41,836 bases of DNA from Nonomuraea solani. GTDB taxonomy: Bacteria; Actinomycetota; Actinomycetes; Streptosporangiales; Streptosporangiaceae. Below, piece after piece: positions 34,501-41,511 of the stretch; the stretch's first letter is position 1, and every line of letters starts with the position of its first letter. The notes under the pieces were generated by a model. That model made no database searches, was not told where the DNA came from, and saw nothing but the letters and a program-made list of their open reading frames with translations. The stretch lies in the NCBI RefSeq assembly GCF_900108335.1, contig NZ_FNVT01000028.1, positions 76,719-118,554 of the forward strand. The letters run 5' to 3'. Position numbers and translations under genes: made by a program.

Positions 34501-35461
34501 TGGACGAGCCGCCGTCCGGGGGTGGGCTGCCCGCTGGGCTCGGGCCGTTGGCTGAGCCGCCATGGGGCAGGGACGTGGTCAGGTGCTGGCCGTCGGCGCC
34601 GAGGGCGCTGGAGGTGATGCCCTTGGCCAGCATCTCCCAGCTGAAGTTGCCCTCCGCCAGCAGGGCACCGGCCGTCGCCATGCCGCCGGTCACCGCGTAC
34701 TGGGCGGCCTGACCGTACAGAGAGGAACTGGCGGCGGCCAGGAGCTTCTCGGCCACGCTCATCTCCGCCCGGGTGAGCCCCGCGCGCAGCGCCGGCGTCG
34801 CCAGGCGGGTCAGGCCGCCGGACAGGACGCCCATGAGGCCGCCCATCGCCCCGCCGGTCAGCGCGGAGACGCCGAGCTGGCGCAGGTCGATCTCGTCCCT
34901 GCGCCCCTGGACCAGCTGCAGCAACTGGACACCGCCGTCCATGGCGGCCACGATCGCGGCGAAGAGGGCGATGTTGCGCAGGGTCTGCCTGGCGATCTGG
35001 GCGACGGTCAGGCGGGCGAGCCGCACGCGGGGCGGGATGAGCGCCAGGCTGGCCCCGGAGCTGGCCAGCGCGGCCGCCGTCAGGTAGAGGATCTGCCCGG
35101 CCAGCAGCCAGACCGTGACCTCGATCATGTACTTGGCGTACTGGATCTGCACGCCGACGTTGTTCAGCGCGACCGCGGTGTTGACCAGCCGGTTGACCAG
35201 GTCGGCCACCTTGCCGCCGACGGCCGTGGTGACGTGCTCAGCGAAGGCCAGATGGGCGTCGCCCTCCCAGTCGGCACCGATCTTGGCGGCGTTCCACGGC
35301 TGGTCGGCCGGTGTCCCCTCGACCAGCCGGTACGCGGCCGTCACGCACGCGTCCGCTAATCGGAAGCAGCCGGTTTCGTCCCCTTCCGGCCAGTCCATGC
35401 CCACGACCCAGCCGATGTACGGCTTGACGCAGTCGGGCACCAGAAACCCATCGAACCCCAT
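31559..35461 (-). CDS. type VII secreted polymorphic toxin with internal zeta-type kinase domain
   Basis: A 1300-residue protein in four parts. Residues 1-300 resemble the WXG100-like N-terminal domain of CpnT-type proteins: PEGDETGCFRLADACVTAAYRL, WEGDAHLAFAEHV, two hydrophobic helices and a GGAMGGLMGVLSGGL stretch. Residues about 300-590 are a Pro/Gly/Ser/Asp-rich linker with a hexapeptide repeat. From about 600 there is a zeta-toxin domain: Walker A GGQPGAGKST (635-644, K642), IIMDEYKRFYPDYD and YNVIVEATLGNPKDAAAF. The last 400 residues or so extend beyond a usual zeta domain and are not recognised. Zeta toxins phosphorylate UDP-N-acetylglucosamine and block wall synthesis. Export by type VII secretion is inferred from the N-terminus and the small partners encoded upstream. 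Confidence 0.88.
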   Translation of the reverse strand: MGFDGFLVPDCVKPYIGWVVGMDWPEGDETGCFRLADACVTAAYRLVEGTPADQPWNAAKIGADWEGDAHLAFAEHVTTAVGGKVADLVNRLVNTAVALNNVGVQIQYAKYMIEVTVWLLAGQILYLTAAALASSGASLALIPPRVRLARLTVAQIARQTLRNIALFAAIVAAMDGGVQLLQLVQGRRDEIDLRQLGVSALTGGAMGGLMGVLSGGLTRLATPALRAGLTRAEMSVAEKLLAAASSSLYGQAAQYAVTGGMATAGALLAEGNFSWEMLAKGITSSALGADGQHLTTSLPHGGSANGPSPAGSPPPDGGSSTNGGPSPEGGSSTNGGSSPDGAPSPDGSPSVDGGPSPDGGPPPDGGLSPDRGSSLDGGASRAADGDGTRVSSNESRDTTLSQAPGHVADPAHQTAHQAPPPQASPEHPAQPSTHSPATAPAHPSPNQGAAARGGPIAEALAQSRSTPQDPGATPTLRHPDRPDPTPTRQEPGQPPISRIERLLNHDTTQARPDTGPTHAPANTPANTPAHAPERPAEGARPDTTVTAAEPVRATPPERPGGTADPASPAGSPSGPGRTAETGGVQDHPASLDTRPPAFHRTPTDEELRTIFEDVIIPEMLTGATRSPEPTMIVVGGQPGAGKSTTIARLHEGFRDRGGILQIIMDEYKRFYPDYDQLRAWNDIETNNIVQPIAKKWQSMAFDYAIANGYNVIVEATLGNPKDAAAFIRLFQEHGYRIETELVATARAQSRLSLLTRYLSEKISEGAGRLVPGGDHDVRFFGSAEVIGSLESADPPATVDAVRIRLRDGEAVFVNERGPDGEWTGTTGAQEALRAERERPWTAAERAEFTRRLNNLRALLEHQRQQHPEDAATYDRLSREADEVAAMAEPWLSHDGAGDYLRDILGMTPDATDWSPQRSREFERRIGDFLSNDPEARVAADRMIGRLREVLISLHEELYQAPEARTERTFFKDDPTSPGQVGRDTISLADLRRDGNLRMLMTAIYNAAFFSKDDLAVQGTLFELRTHPDWPAIADRAGLDVSRLAPALEGDLTISRDIFEVPNLGTHSRETDRAVAEFEESQAARWTRTVEDREAFRVTPQDFVNRDIPMHALEIDAHQRHLRSQYEDPVPEPPAAEPPRTEDVSNRFDDPADGEDWSRLTDSHNDAPDPHAPLEWLLGTGRYGMHTDHPWVREVSGESNLPLVAGISGTAARLHSLFLWIRPEGVTEEHFTRALLGWMLSMEDHSVYEIVRGIEVASPHLFGDPNMPYRDAIDLYRRIVPLETLADIAAGMNPAREDSER
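34329..34544. repeat. 18-bp tandem repeat in the toxin linker
   Basis: About twelve 18-base units, each coding for a hexapeptide like PSPDGG or SSTNGG, run in phase through the toxin gene. Units differ at several positions, with CCACCGTCTGGGGACGGG a typical example. In-frame length means copy number can change without breaking the gene. Confidence 0.85.
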
Positions 35462-35467
35462 GGACGA

Positions 35468-35761
35468 TCAGGCCCTGTCGGCCTCTCCGTAGTTGCCCTG
35501 GCTCCTGTGCAGGCCGGAGGAGACGCCGTCCAGGTCGTCGATGTAGTTCTTCAGCGCGGTGAAGATGCCCTCCTCGATGGCGGGCATCTGCTTCTCCAGC
35601 TCGGCGCCGTACTCGTCGCCCCCGAGCGCGCGCCGGTCCCGGTCGAACGCCTCGCGCAGGATGTCGCGGATCTCGGTGACGTCGAGCTTGTGCGCCCCGT
35701 AGACGGCGGCCTGGCTGCGCAGCGCCGACCGGCGGACGCGATAGCCGTCGTGCTCGCTCAC
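35468..35761 (-). CDS. WXG100/EspC-like small type VII secretion protein
   Basis: A 97-residue, largely alpha-helical protein. The GTG at 35761 overlaps the stop of the YbaB-like gene as GTGA, fixing the start. The C-terminal half, EKQMPAIEEGIFTALKNYIDDLDGVSSGLHRSQGNYGEAD, has the helix pattern and ending of EspC/WXG100-like targets; the N-terminal half lacks an obvious WxG. It lies 6 bases upstream of the toxin gene, as such partners do, and probably forms a helical-bundle partner for toxin export. Confidence 0.78.
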   Translation of the reverse strand: MSEHDGYRVRRSALRSQAAVYGAHKLDVTEIRDILREAFDRDRRALGGDEYGAELEKQMPAIEEGIFTALKNYIDDLDGVSSGLHRSQGNYGEADRA

Positions 35762-36141
35762 ATCGACGGTTCCACCGGACGGGGCAGGAACGCCTCCAGT
35801 GTGGCGTTCTCCCCGAAAGTCTGCTCGAACGGCAGATCGGCCGGCATCAGCGGCTGCATGAGCCGCCTGGTCTGTTCGGCGACGTCCCCCGTGGCCGCGG
35901 CGACCTGCTCCATGATCGCCTGGGCCAGCTCGGAGGGCGACAACTTGCGGTAGGCGCGCGGGTCCAGCTTGAGAGAGCGAAGCTGACCGTTCTGCCCGAC
36001 CGTCACCTCCACCATTCCGTCCTTGGAGCGTGCCACGGCCCGCAGCCGGCCGAGCGCTCCGTACGCCTCCTTGACCCGCTGGACCTGCTGGTTGTACTCC
36101 CCTGCGAGTTCCTCGATCGTTGCCCGTAACGCGTCCGTCAC
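35758..36141 (-). CDS. YbaB/EbfC-family protein
   Basis: A 127-residue protein opening the toxin operon. It shows the YbaB pattern: an N-terminal coiled helix (LAGEYNQQVQRVKEAYGALG), then VARSKDGMVEVTVGQNGQLRSLKLDPRAYRKLSPSELAQAIMEQVAAA. The GTG at 36141 is preceded by AAAGG. YbaB/EbfC proteins bind DNA as dimers, but in actinomycetes paralogues commonly head type VII toxin operons, where they may act as export partners. A minus-strand promoter candidate lies at 36179-36207. Confidence 0.85.
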   Translation of the reverse strand: MTDALRATIEELAGEYNQQVQRVKEAYGALGRLRAVARSKDGMVEVTVGQNGQLRSLKLDPRAYRKLSPSELAQAIMEQVAAATGDVAEQTRRLMQPLMPADLPFEQTFGENATLEAFLPRPVEPSM

Positions 36142-36178
36142 ACCTGCGCCTTTCGCCACTGTCTGCGTGGAGACGGAC

Positions 36179-36207
36179 AAAATACCGCAAGGTAGATCAA
36201 GTTGACT
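36179..36207 (-). promoter_or_regulatory. candidate promoter of the toxin operon
   Basis: On the minus strand TATTTT (bases 36179-36184) fits a -10 box, with a weak AGTCAA (36202-36207) 17 bases upstream. It lies in an AT-richer patch 37 bases before the YbaB-like gene. Confidence 0.3.
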
Positions 36208-36229
36208 CGCAGATGAACGAACTACAACG

Positions 36230-36826
36230 TCAGCGGACGGTCCCGTCCCACTGCCAGTGGTCCCGGCGGCCGTGACCGGGAAGATCGGCGCGGCCGGTGC
36301 ACCACAGAAGGATCTCGGTCGCGTCCTCGCCGTCCGGAGCCTCAGGGAAGAGGCGCCGCACCGCGGGGGCGCACAAGTGCTCCGGTGGCCGCCAGTCGAG
36401 TCCGAGAGCGCGGCTGATGTCCGTACCGTGGACGAGCAGTTCGACGATCCCCATGGCGGCGAAGCCGGGGCCGTCGGAGTGGCCCCACGGATGCCAGGCG
36501 CGTACGTCATCGCCGGCCTCGCGGACGGCGGAGGCCAGGATGTGCGCCGCGATGCCGATCCCCTCCAGGCAGTCGCCGATGGGAGCCTGCGGGTCGAGCG
36601 AGGCGAAGAGGGTGATGTACCGGTCGGCCGGGCGGGCGATCAGCAGGCCGGCATAGCCGACGACGCCCAGGGCGAGGTGGTCGAGCGTGGTCCGGCAGGT
36701 CCACTCCAGCCCGGCGGCGTTGCGCGTCCAGTCCTGGCCGGCGCCCTTGTCCAGAATCGCGGTGGTTTCGCGGGCCGCCTCGACGACGAGGGCGGCCCAG
36801 GACGTGGCGGTCAGAGGGCCGTTCAT
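36230..36826 (-). CDS. DinB/maleylpyruvate isomerase-type mycothiol-dependent protein
   Basis: A 198-residue protein of the DinB-like four-helix group. It has WTCRTTLDHLALGVVGYAGLL (metal-ligand His in the DHL motif), IAAHILASAVREAGDDVRAWHPWGHSD and GIVELLVHGTDISRALGLDW (HGTDI is the second metal-binding region). Members are mycothiol-dependent transferases or isomerases; the substrate is unknown. The ATG overlaps the stop of the reductase gene as ATGA, so the two are translated together. Confidence 0.85.
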   Translation of the reverse strand: MNGPLTATSWAALVVEAARETTAILDKGAGQDWTRNAAGLEWTCRTTLDHLALGVVGYAGLLIARPADRYITLFASLDPQAPIGDCLEGIGIAAHILASAVREAGDDVRAWHPWGHSDGPGFAAMGIVELLVHGTDISRALGLDWRPPEHLCAPAVRRLFPEAPDGEDATEILLWCTGRADLPGHGRRDHWQWDGTVR

Positions 36827-37698
36827 GCCGCCGGAGCCCTGAAGTGGTCGATGATGCGGGCGTAGCTGTCGAGGGCGTGGCCGCGGCCGATCGCCTCGGT
36901 GAGGAGTTTCTCGGTGTACTCGGCCATGGTCGCGTCGATGCCCCGCATGCGGCTCTCGTGGATGAGGTGCCGGACCGGCGGGACCTGGGTCTCCAGCGTG
37001 GCGTCCTCGGCGGCGTGGGCGTCCTCGTCGATCTGGTGCGCGTACGCCGTCAGGAAAGACGCCACGCCCTTGAGCCAGTCGGTGGCCATCGGCACGAAGT
37101 CGGTGGCCGCGATCTTCTCGGTGCCCATGAGCGCCGCCGCGTGCATGAACCCGTTGAACGTCGACCACATGATCCCGAGCAGCGCGACGTCGTACAGCGA
37201 CGGCAGTCCGGCGTCGGAGCTGATCAGCGTGGTGCCGCCGCCCAGCACCGCGAGGGTCTTCTCGTGCGCCTCGAACAGCGACGGCGGCCCTCCGTAGAGA
37301 ATGACCGTCTCCGGCGCGCCGATGCCGGGCGGGGTCATCATGATCGCTCCGTCCAGGTATTCGGCTCCGCGCTCCGCCGCCCACGCGGCCATCGCGCGCG
37401 CCTCGTCGGACGCGCCCGACGTGAGGTTGACCAGGAGGCGGCCGGCCAGCGCCGTTTCGGCGGGGGCGAGCAGCTCGCGTACGGCGTCGTAGTCCCGCAC
37501 GCAGATGATCACCAGCGGGGCGGCCTCGACGGCGGCGAGGGCCGTCGGGGCCACGCTCGCACCGGCCTCGGCCAGCGCCTCCGCCCGGCCCGGGGTGCGG
37601 TTGAAGACGGTCGTGGGGTGGCCGGCGTTCATGAAGGCGGTGGCCAGCGCCCGGCCCATCATCCCGAGGCCGATGACCGTGACGGGGGTTCCTGCCAT
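36823..37698 (-). CDS. NAD(P)-dependent reductase, beta-hydroxyacid dehydrogenase/imine reductase type
   Basis: A 291-residue oxidoreductase. The N-terminal Rossmann motif is VTVIGLGMMGRALATAFMNAGH, followed by VFNRTPGRAEALA (Asn-Arg-Thr pattern marking NADPH preference), VNLTSGASDEARAMAAWAAERGAEYLDGAIMMTPPGIG and a helical C-terminal dimerisation domain. This pattern fits the imine-reductase-like branch of the beta-hydroxyacid dehydrogenases. The start at 37698 is preceded by AAAGAG. It is divergent from a GlxA-type regulator, which probably controls it. Confidence 0.87.
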   Translation of the reverse strand: MAGTPVTVIGLGMMGRALATAFMNAGHPTTVFNRTPGRAEALAEAGASVAPTALAAVEAAPLVIICVRDYDAVRELLAPAETALAGRLLVNLTSGASDEARAMAAWAAERGAEYLDGAIMMTPPGIGAPETVILYGGPPSLFEAHEKTLAVLGGGTTLISSDAGLPSLYDVALLGIMWSTFNGFMHAAALMGTEKIAATDFVPMATDWLKGVASFLTAYAHQIDEDAHAAEDATLETQVPPVRHLIHESRMRGIDATMAEYTEKLLTEAIGRGHALDSYARIIDHFRAPAA

Positions 37699-37804
37699 GT
37701 CTGTCTCTTTCCTGTCCGTTTCGGTGGTGACGGTCCACCACGATGGCAGCGGGCGACGGCGGCCGACACTGGCAGGAGTGCCGATATTCACCAAATTAGT
37801 GCCA

Positions 37805-37810
37805 TAGAGT
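37805..37810 (+). promoter_or_regulatory. -10 box of a leaderless GlxA-type regulator gene
   Basis: TAGAGT fits TANNNT and ends exactly 7 bases before the ATG at 37818. No ribosome-binding sequence precedes that ATG, so the transcript probably begins at or next to the start codon. Confidence 0.45.
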
Positions 37811-37817
37811 ACGTCTC

Positions 37818-38795
37818 ATGAGTGCTGGTTCCGTCGCGCTGGTCGTGATCGACGACACCATTTCGATGTGGGACATGTACGAGCTGGGCATCGCCACGGC
37901 GGTCTTCGGCGTGGCGCACACCGATCTCGCGAACCCCTGGTACGACCTGCGGCTGTGCGGGCCGCGCCCGGGGACCTCCTCGTCGGTGCCGGGGTTCACG
38001 CTGAACGCGCCGTACGGGCTGGACGAGCTGGAGAAGGTCGACACGGTGATCGTGCCGGTCGTGCCGGAGTCGTACATGCGGGGCGACCGCGCGCTGCCCG
38101 AGGAGCTGATCGGCGCTCTCCAGCGGGCCGGCGCCAGAGGGGCGCGCATGGTCTCGCTCTGCAACGGCGTGTTCGCGCTCGCCGCCGCGGGCCTCCTCGA
38201 CGGCCGCCCCGCCACCGCGCACTGGGAGCACACCCGCGAGCTGGCCGAGTGGTATCCGCAGGTGAAGGTGGACGACTCGGTCCTGTACGTCGATGACGGC
38301 GACGTGCTCACCAGCGCCGGGCTCAGCGGCGGGCTCGACCTGTGCCTGCACATCGTCCGCCGCGACCTCGGCGCGCGGGTGGCCAACCAGCTCGCCCGCC
38401 GCCTCGTGGTCCCCGCGCACCGGCCGGGCGGGCAGGCCCAGTTCGTGGAACGCCCCGTCACCGTGACGACCGACGACGGGATCGCCCCCGTCCTGCACTG
38501 GGCCCTGGAGCGCCTCGACCGCCCGCTCACCGTCGACGACCTGGCCACCCGCGCCGGGATGAGCGTCCGCAGCTTCCACCGCAACCTCCGGGCGGCGACC
38601 GGCACGAGCCCGATGAAGTGGCTGCTCCACCAGCGCCTCGCCCGCGCGCAACTCCTCCTGGAGACCACCGATCTGCCCATCGACCAGATCGGCGAACGCA
38701 GCGGGCTCGGCAGCGCGAACAACCTCCGCCACCATTTCGCCGGCCACCTCGGCGTGACGCCCACCGAATACCGGCGGGCCTTCGGGGAGACGTAG
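37818..38795 (+). CDS. GlxA-family transcriptional regulator (DJ-1/PfpI domain plus AraC helix-turn-helix)
   Basis: A 325-residue regulator. Residues 1-190 are a DJ-1/PfpI-like domain with MVSLCNGVFALAAAGLLDGRPATAHW, the nucleophile-elbow region containing Cys. Residues about 225-325 are an AraC-type domain: LTVDDLATRAGMSVRSFHRNLRAATGTSPMKWLLHQRLARAQLLLETTDLPIDQIGERSGLGSANNLRHHFAGHLGVTPTEYRRAF. Such regulators usually activate nearby genes in response to a small molecule. It is divergent from the reductase/DinB pair by 119 bases, which it is likely to control. Confidence 0.93.
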   Translation: MSAGSVALVVIDDTISMWDMYELGIATAVFGVAHTDLANPWYDLRLCGPRPGTSSSVPGFTLNAPYGLDELEKVDTVIVPVVPESYMRGDRALPEELIGALQRAGARGARMVSLCNGVFALAAAGLLDGRPATAHWEHTRELAEWYPQVKVDDSVLYVDDGDVLTSAGLSGGLDLCLHIVRRDLGARVANQLARRLVVPAHRPGGQAQFVERPVTVTTDDGIAPVLHWALERLDRPLTVDDLATRAGMSVRSFHRNLRAATGTSPMKWLLHQRLARAQLLLETTDLPIDQIGERSGLGSANNLRHHFAGHLGVTPTEYRRAFGET

Positions 38796-38882
38796 CCCGG
38801 CGCGCCAGAAGTTCGCCGGAAAGGTCAAGATCGAAAAGTTGGCGTTCACCGGAACGTCAGCATCGCTCTGTACCAAGATCAC

Positions 38883-39212
38883 ATGAAGATCAAGAGCAAG
38901 TTGGTCGCCGCCACCGCGATCGCCCTCAGCACCGTCGCCACCGTCTCCGCGCAGCCGGCCGCCGCGGCGGTCTGCCCGACCGGTTACGTGTGCCTGCAGC
39001 CGAGCGCGGCGTCGGCCCGGCCCGTGCTGGTCAAGGAGGGGGACAGCCGGTCCTTCTCCAGCGGACTCAAGGTCGGACAGGTGTCCAACCAGACCAGCGT
39101 GGCGTACTGCGTCACCAGCACGCCCTACAGCTACGCCCTGTCCGCCAGGCAGGCGGCGACCCGCGCGCACACCGTCCTGTCGGTCCGGCCCGGTCGCGTC
39201 TGCCCGGCCTGA
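38883..39212 (+). CDS. small secreted protein with four cysteines, peptidase inhibitor I36-like
   Basis: A 109-residue protein with signal peptide MKIKSKLVAATAIALSTVATVSAQPAAAA. The mature part begins VCPTGYVCLQ, as in the I36 (SMI-like) inhibitor and related small secreted actinomycete proteins (CPxGxxCLY), and has further cysteines in VAYCVTS and GRVCPA, enough for two disulphides. The I36 link rests mainly on this opening motif. No ribosome-binding site is seen before the ATG, so it may be translated from a leaderless or weakly initiated message. Confidence 0.7.
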   Translation: MKIKSKLVAATAIALSTVATVSAQPAAAAVCPTGYVCLQPSAASARPVLVKEGDSRSFSSGLKVGQVSNQTSVAYCVTSTPYSYALSARQAATRAHTVLSVRPGRVCPA

Positions 39213-39274
39213 TCCAGGAGAAACGCCGGCGTATGGGGTGACCTCACCACCACTGTGATGTGAGGAGCCCCGGC

Positions 39275-39778
39275 ATGACGTTTGACCGGCGTGCGTTTCT
39301 GCGCGGGCGGGCCTGACCGCGGCCGCGGGCCGGCTCGGGCAGGCGGCGGCCCCGGCGATGACCGGAGCCGCCGCCGATCCCGGCTCGCCGTTCAAGGCGG
39401 GCCGGTTCGCTCACCCGTGCCCTGCACGCTGGGCAGCCTCGGCGACTACGGGCCGCGCATGGTGACCGTCGGCACCGGCGGCATCGGCGTCGGCCTGGAC
39501 ACCACGCTGGAGATCGCCGAACGCGTGGTCGGCATCACGGTGGACCACGACCATCCGGGGGCCAAGGTTTACACGATCACGGCCGACCGGATCAGCCTGG
39601 GCAGCGCGGTCGGGCGCAACGTGCCCGGTCACGTGGCCGACAAGGTCTTCCCCGGCTTCCCGGGGCCGGGCCAGTGGGCGCAGTTCGGGTTCGCCCTCAT
39701 CTCCAACTTCACGCACGAGTTCTTCAAGCCCTTCGCATCACCTTCGACCACACCCGCATGCGACTCGTTACGAACTGA
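39275..39778 (+). pseudogene. Tat-signal secreted protein, broken by three one-base shifts
   Basis: GAGGAG and ATG at 39275 begin MTFDRRAFLRG, a twin-arginine signal, but the frame stops after 13 codons. Putting back one G at about 39307 gives RGAGLTAAAGRLGQAAAPA, a normal Tat signal, in the next frame. A second shift near 39390-39420 leads to TLGSLGDYGPRMVTVGTGGIGVGLDTTLEIAERVV and on to ISNFTHEFFKPFA. A third near 39735 restores the original frame and ends ITFDHTRMRLVTN at TGA 39776-39778. The end recalls the FxxxFxVTFDxxRxRL finish of retropepsin-like bacterial proteases, weakly. All three shifts fit single-base losses. Confidence 0.65.
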
Positions 39779-39798
39779 TATGTAACGCATGCTACATT
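39767..39798 (+). promoter_or_regulatory. promoter and dyad before the leaderless ChrB_N gene
   Basis: The dyad GTTAC-N10-GTAAC (39767-39786) is followed by TACATT (39793-39798), a -10 box ending 7 bases before the ATG at 39806. No ribosome-binding sequence separates them, so the mRNA is probably leaderless. A regulator could bind the dyad. Confidence 0.55.
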
Positions 39799-39805
39799 CG
39801 CCAGT

Positions 39806-40336
39806 ATGTGGCTGATCTTGGTGATCAAACTGCCCGCGGAGCCGTCCCGGCATCGGGTGGCGGTGTGGCGGGAGTTGCGCAAGGCCGGAGCCCTGTCGCT
39901 CGGGCAGGGCATCTGGGCCGTACCGGAGGTGCCGGTCTTCGCCGACGGCGTGCGGCGCGCCCTGGCCCTCACCGAAGGCGCCGGCGGGCAGGGCGTGACG
40001 CTCCAGGCGTCCGGCCGCACCGCGGAGGACGCCGCCCGGTTCCAGGAGATGTTCACCGCGGCGCGCTCTGAGGACTGGGCGGAGTTCCTGGCGGACTGCG
40101 GCAAGTTCGAGGAAGAGATCGCCAAGGAGATCCGTATCGGCAAGTTCACGCTGGCCGAGCTGGAGGAAGAGGAGCAGAGCCTGGAGCGGTTGCGGCGCTG
40201 GCACCGCGACCTGACCGCCCGCGACGTGTTCGGCGCGCCCGAGGCGGCCGAGGCCGCGACGCGGCTCAAACGGTGCGAAGCCGTCTGCGAGGACTACGCC
40301 GAGCGCGTCTTCGCCGCGCTGCACACCACCTCGTGA
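39806..40336 (+). CDS. ChrB N-terminal domain protein (chromate-resistance regulator type)
   Basis: A 176-residue protein matching the ChrB_N domain: WLILVIKLPAEPSRHRVAVWRELRKAGALSLGQGIWAVPEVP at the start, then a helical region rich in Glu with FEEEIAKEIRIGKFTLAELEEEEQSLERLRRWHRDLTARDVFG. Full ChrB proteins of proteobacteria carry a second, C-terminal domain absent here; stand-alone ChrB_N proteins are common in actinomycetes. ChrB is a chromate-sensing regulator of chrA in the best-studied cases. The stop overlaps the next start as GTGA. A chrA gene lies convergently just beyond. Confidence 0.88.
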   Translation: MWLILVIKLPAEPSRHRVAVWRELRKAGALSLGQGIWAVPEVPVFADGVRRALALTEGAGGQGVTLQASGRTAEDAARFQEMFTAARSEDWAEFLADCGKFEEEIAKEIRIGKFTLAELEEEEQSLERLRRWHRDLTARDVFGAPEAAEAATRLKRCEAVCEDYAERVFAALHTTS

Positions 40337-41511
40337 CCGCCTCCCGGCGGGCCATGTGGCCGCTGTACGCGGCCGGGTTCACCACCGCCTTCGGAGCGCA
40401 CGGCGTCGCCGCCAACCTGGGCGGGTTCTCGGAGGACGCCGTCACCTCGCTGATCGTCCTGGGCGGGCTGCTCGCTCTGTACGACGGCGCCGAGGTCGTG
40501 CTCAAGCCGGTCTTCGGCTCGCTGGCCGACCGGATCGGCGGCAAGCCGGTCCTCCTGGGCGGCCTGGTCGCCTTCGCCGCGGCCTCCGCGCTCTACGCGA
40601 TCGCGGACAGCCCCGGCTGGCTGTGGGCGGCCCGCCTCGGTCAGGGCGCCGCCGCCTCCGCGTTCTCACCCGCCGCCTCCGCCATGGTCGCCCGCCTCAA
40701 CCCGGCGGCCAGGCGTGGCCGCGCCTTCGGAAGTTACGGCTTCTACAAGTCGATCGGCTACACCCTGGGCCCGCTGCTCGGCGGTGTCCTGGTGTGGGCC
40801 GGTGGCCTGCGCCTGCTGTTCGCGGTGATGGCCGGGTGCGCAGTGGCCGTGGCGCTGTGGGCCGTGGTCGCGGTGCCCGCCGTGCCGCCGCTGCCGCGCA
40901 GGCGGCAGACCGTCGCCGATCTCGCCCGGCGCCTGGCCGACCGCTCCTTCCTCGCCCCCACCGCCTGCCTGGCCGCCGCCACCGCCGCGCTCTCCGTCGG
41001 CGTCGGCTTCCTGCCCGTCTCCGGCGCGGCGGCCGGGCTCGGCACGGTCGCGACCGGCGCCGCCGTCTCCGTCCTGGCCGCCACCGCCGCCATCGTCCAG
41101 CCCCAGGCAGGCCGCGCCCTCGACGGCGGCCGGCTGACCACCCGCACCGGACTGCTCGCCGGGCTGCTCATCACCGCGGCCGGCCTCGCCGCCGCGATGC
41201 TGCCCGGCCTCGCCGGCGTGCTGGCCGCCGCCGCCCTCATCGGCACGGGCACCGGGCTGATCACCCCGCTCGGCTTCGCCGCCCTCGCCGCCGCCACCCC
41301 GGAGGAGCGCATGGGCCAGACCATGGGCTCCGCCGAGCTCGGCCGCGAACTCGGCGACGCGGGCGGCCCACTCCTCGTCGCCGGGGTGGCCACGGTCTCC
41401 ACCCTCACTTTCGGGTACGGGGCCCTCGCCGTGGTCCTGCTCGCGGGCGCGCTCGCCGTATCTAGGGCAGCAGGATCGTGCCGATGCCGAGCAGGGCGCA
41501 GATGCCGATGA
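40333..41511 (+). CDS. major facilitator superfamily transporter
   Basis: A 392-residue membrane protein with about twelve spans. Motif A is FGSLADRIGGKPVL between spans 2 and 3, and RLGQGAAASAFSPAASAMVARLNPAARRGRAFGSYGFYKSIGYTLGPLLGG follows in the usual drug-exporter pattern. The GTG at 40333 overlaps the ChrB_N stop as GTGA, fixing the start and implying coupled synthesis. The last 15 residues (SRAAGSCRCRAGRRCR region) are atypical and overlap the convergent chrA gene by 50 bases, so the C-terminus may have drifted. Substrate unknown; linkage to ChrB_N and chrA hints at an oxyanion. Confidence 0.88.
   Translation: MTASRRAMWPLYAAGFTTAFGAHGVAANLGGFSEDAVTSLIVLGGLLALYDGAEVVLKPVFGSLADRIGGKPVLLGGLVAFAAASALYAIADSPGWLWAARLGQGAAASAFSPAASAMVARLNPAARRGRAFGSYGFYKSIGYTLGPLLGGVLVWAGGLRLLFAVMAGCAVAVALWAVVAVPAVPPLPRRRQTVADLARRLADRSFLAPTACLAAATAALSVGVGFLPVSGAAAGLGTVATGAAVSVLAATAAIVQPQAGRALDGGRLTTRTGLLAGLLITAAGLAAAMLPGLAGVLAAAALIGTGTGLITPLGFAALAAATPEERMGQTMGSAELGRELGDAGGPLLVAGVATVSTLTFGYGALAVVLLAGALAVSRAAGSCRCRAGRRCR

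Noticed and set aside
39242..39265. CCTCAC-N12-GTGAGG dyad overlapping the ribosome-binding site of the Tat-signal pseudogene
   Set aside because: Short arms with a long spacer and a dead downstream gene; chance is likely in GC-rich DNA.
37788..39395. 535-codon minus-strand open frame across the GlxA-type regulator and the small secreted gene
   Set aside because: Spans two genes and their gap on the other strand, low-complexity composition, no family match.
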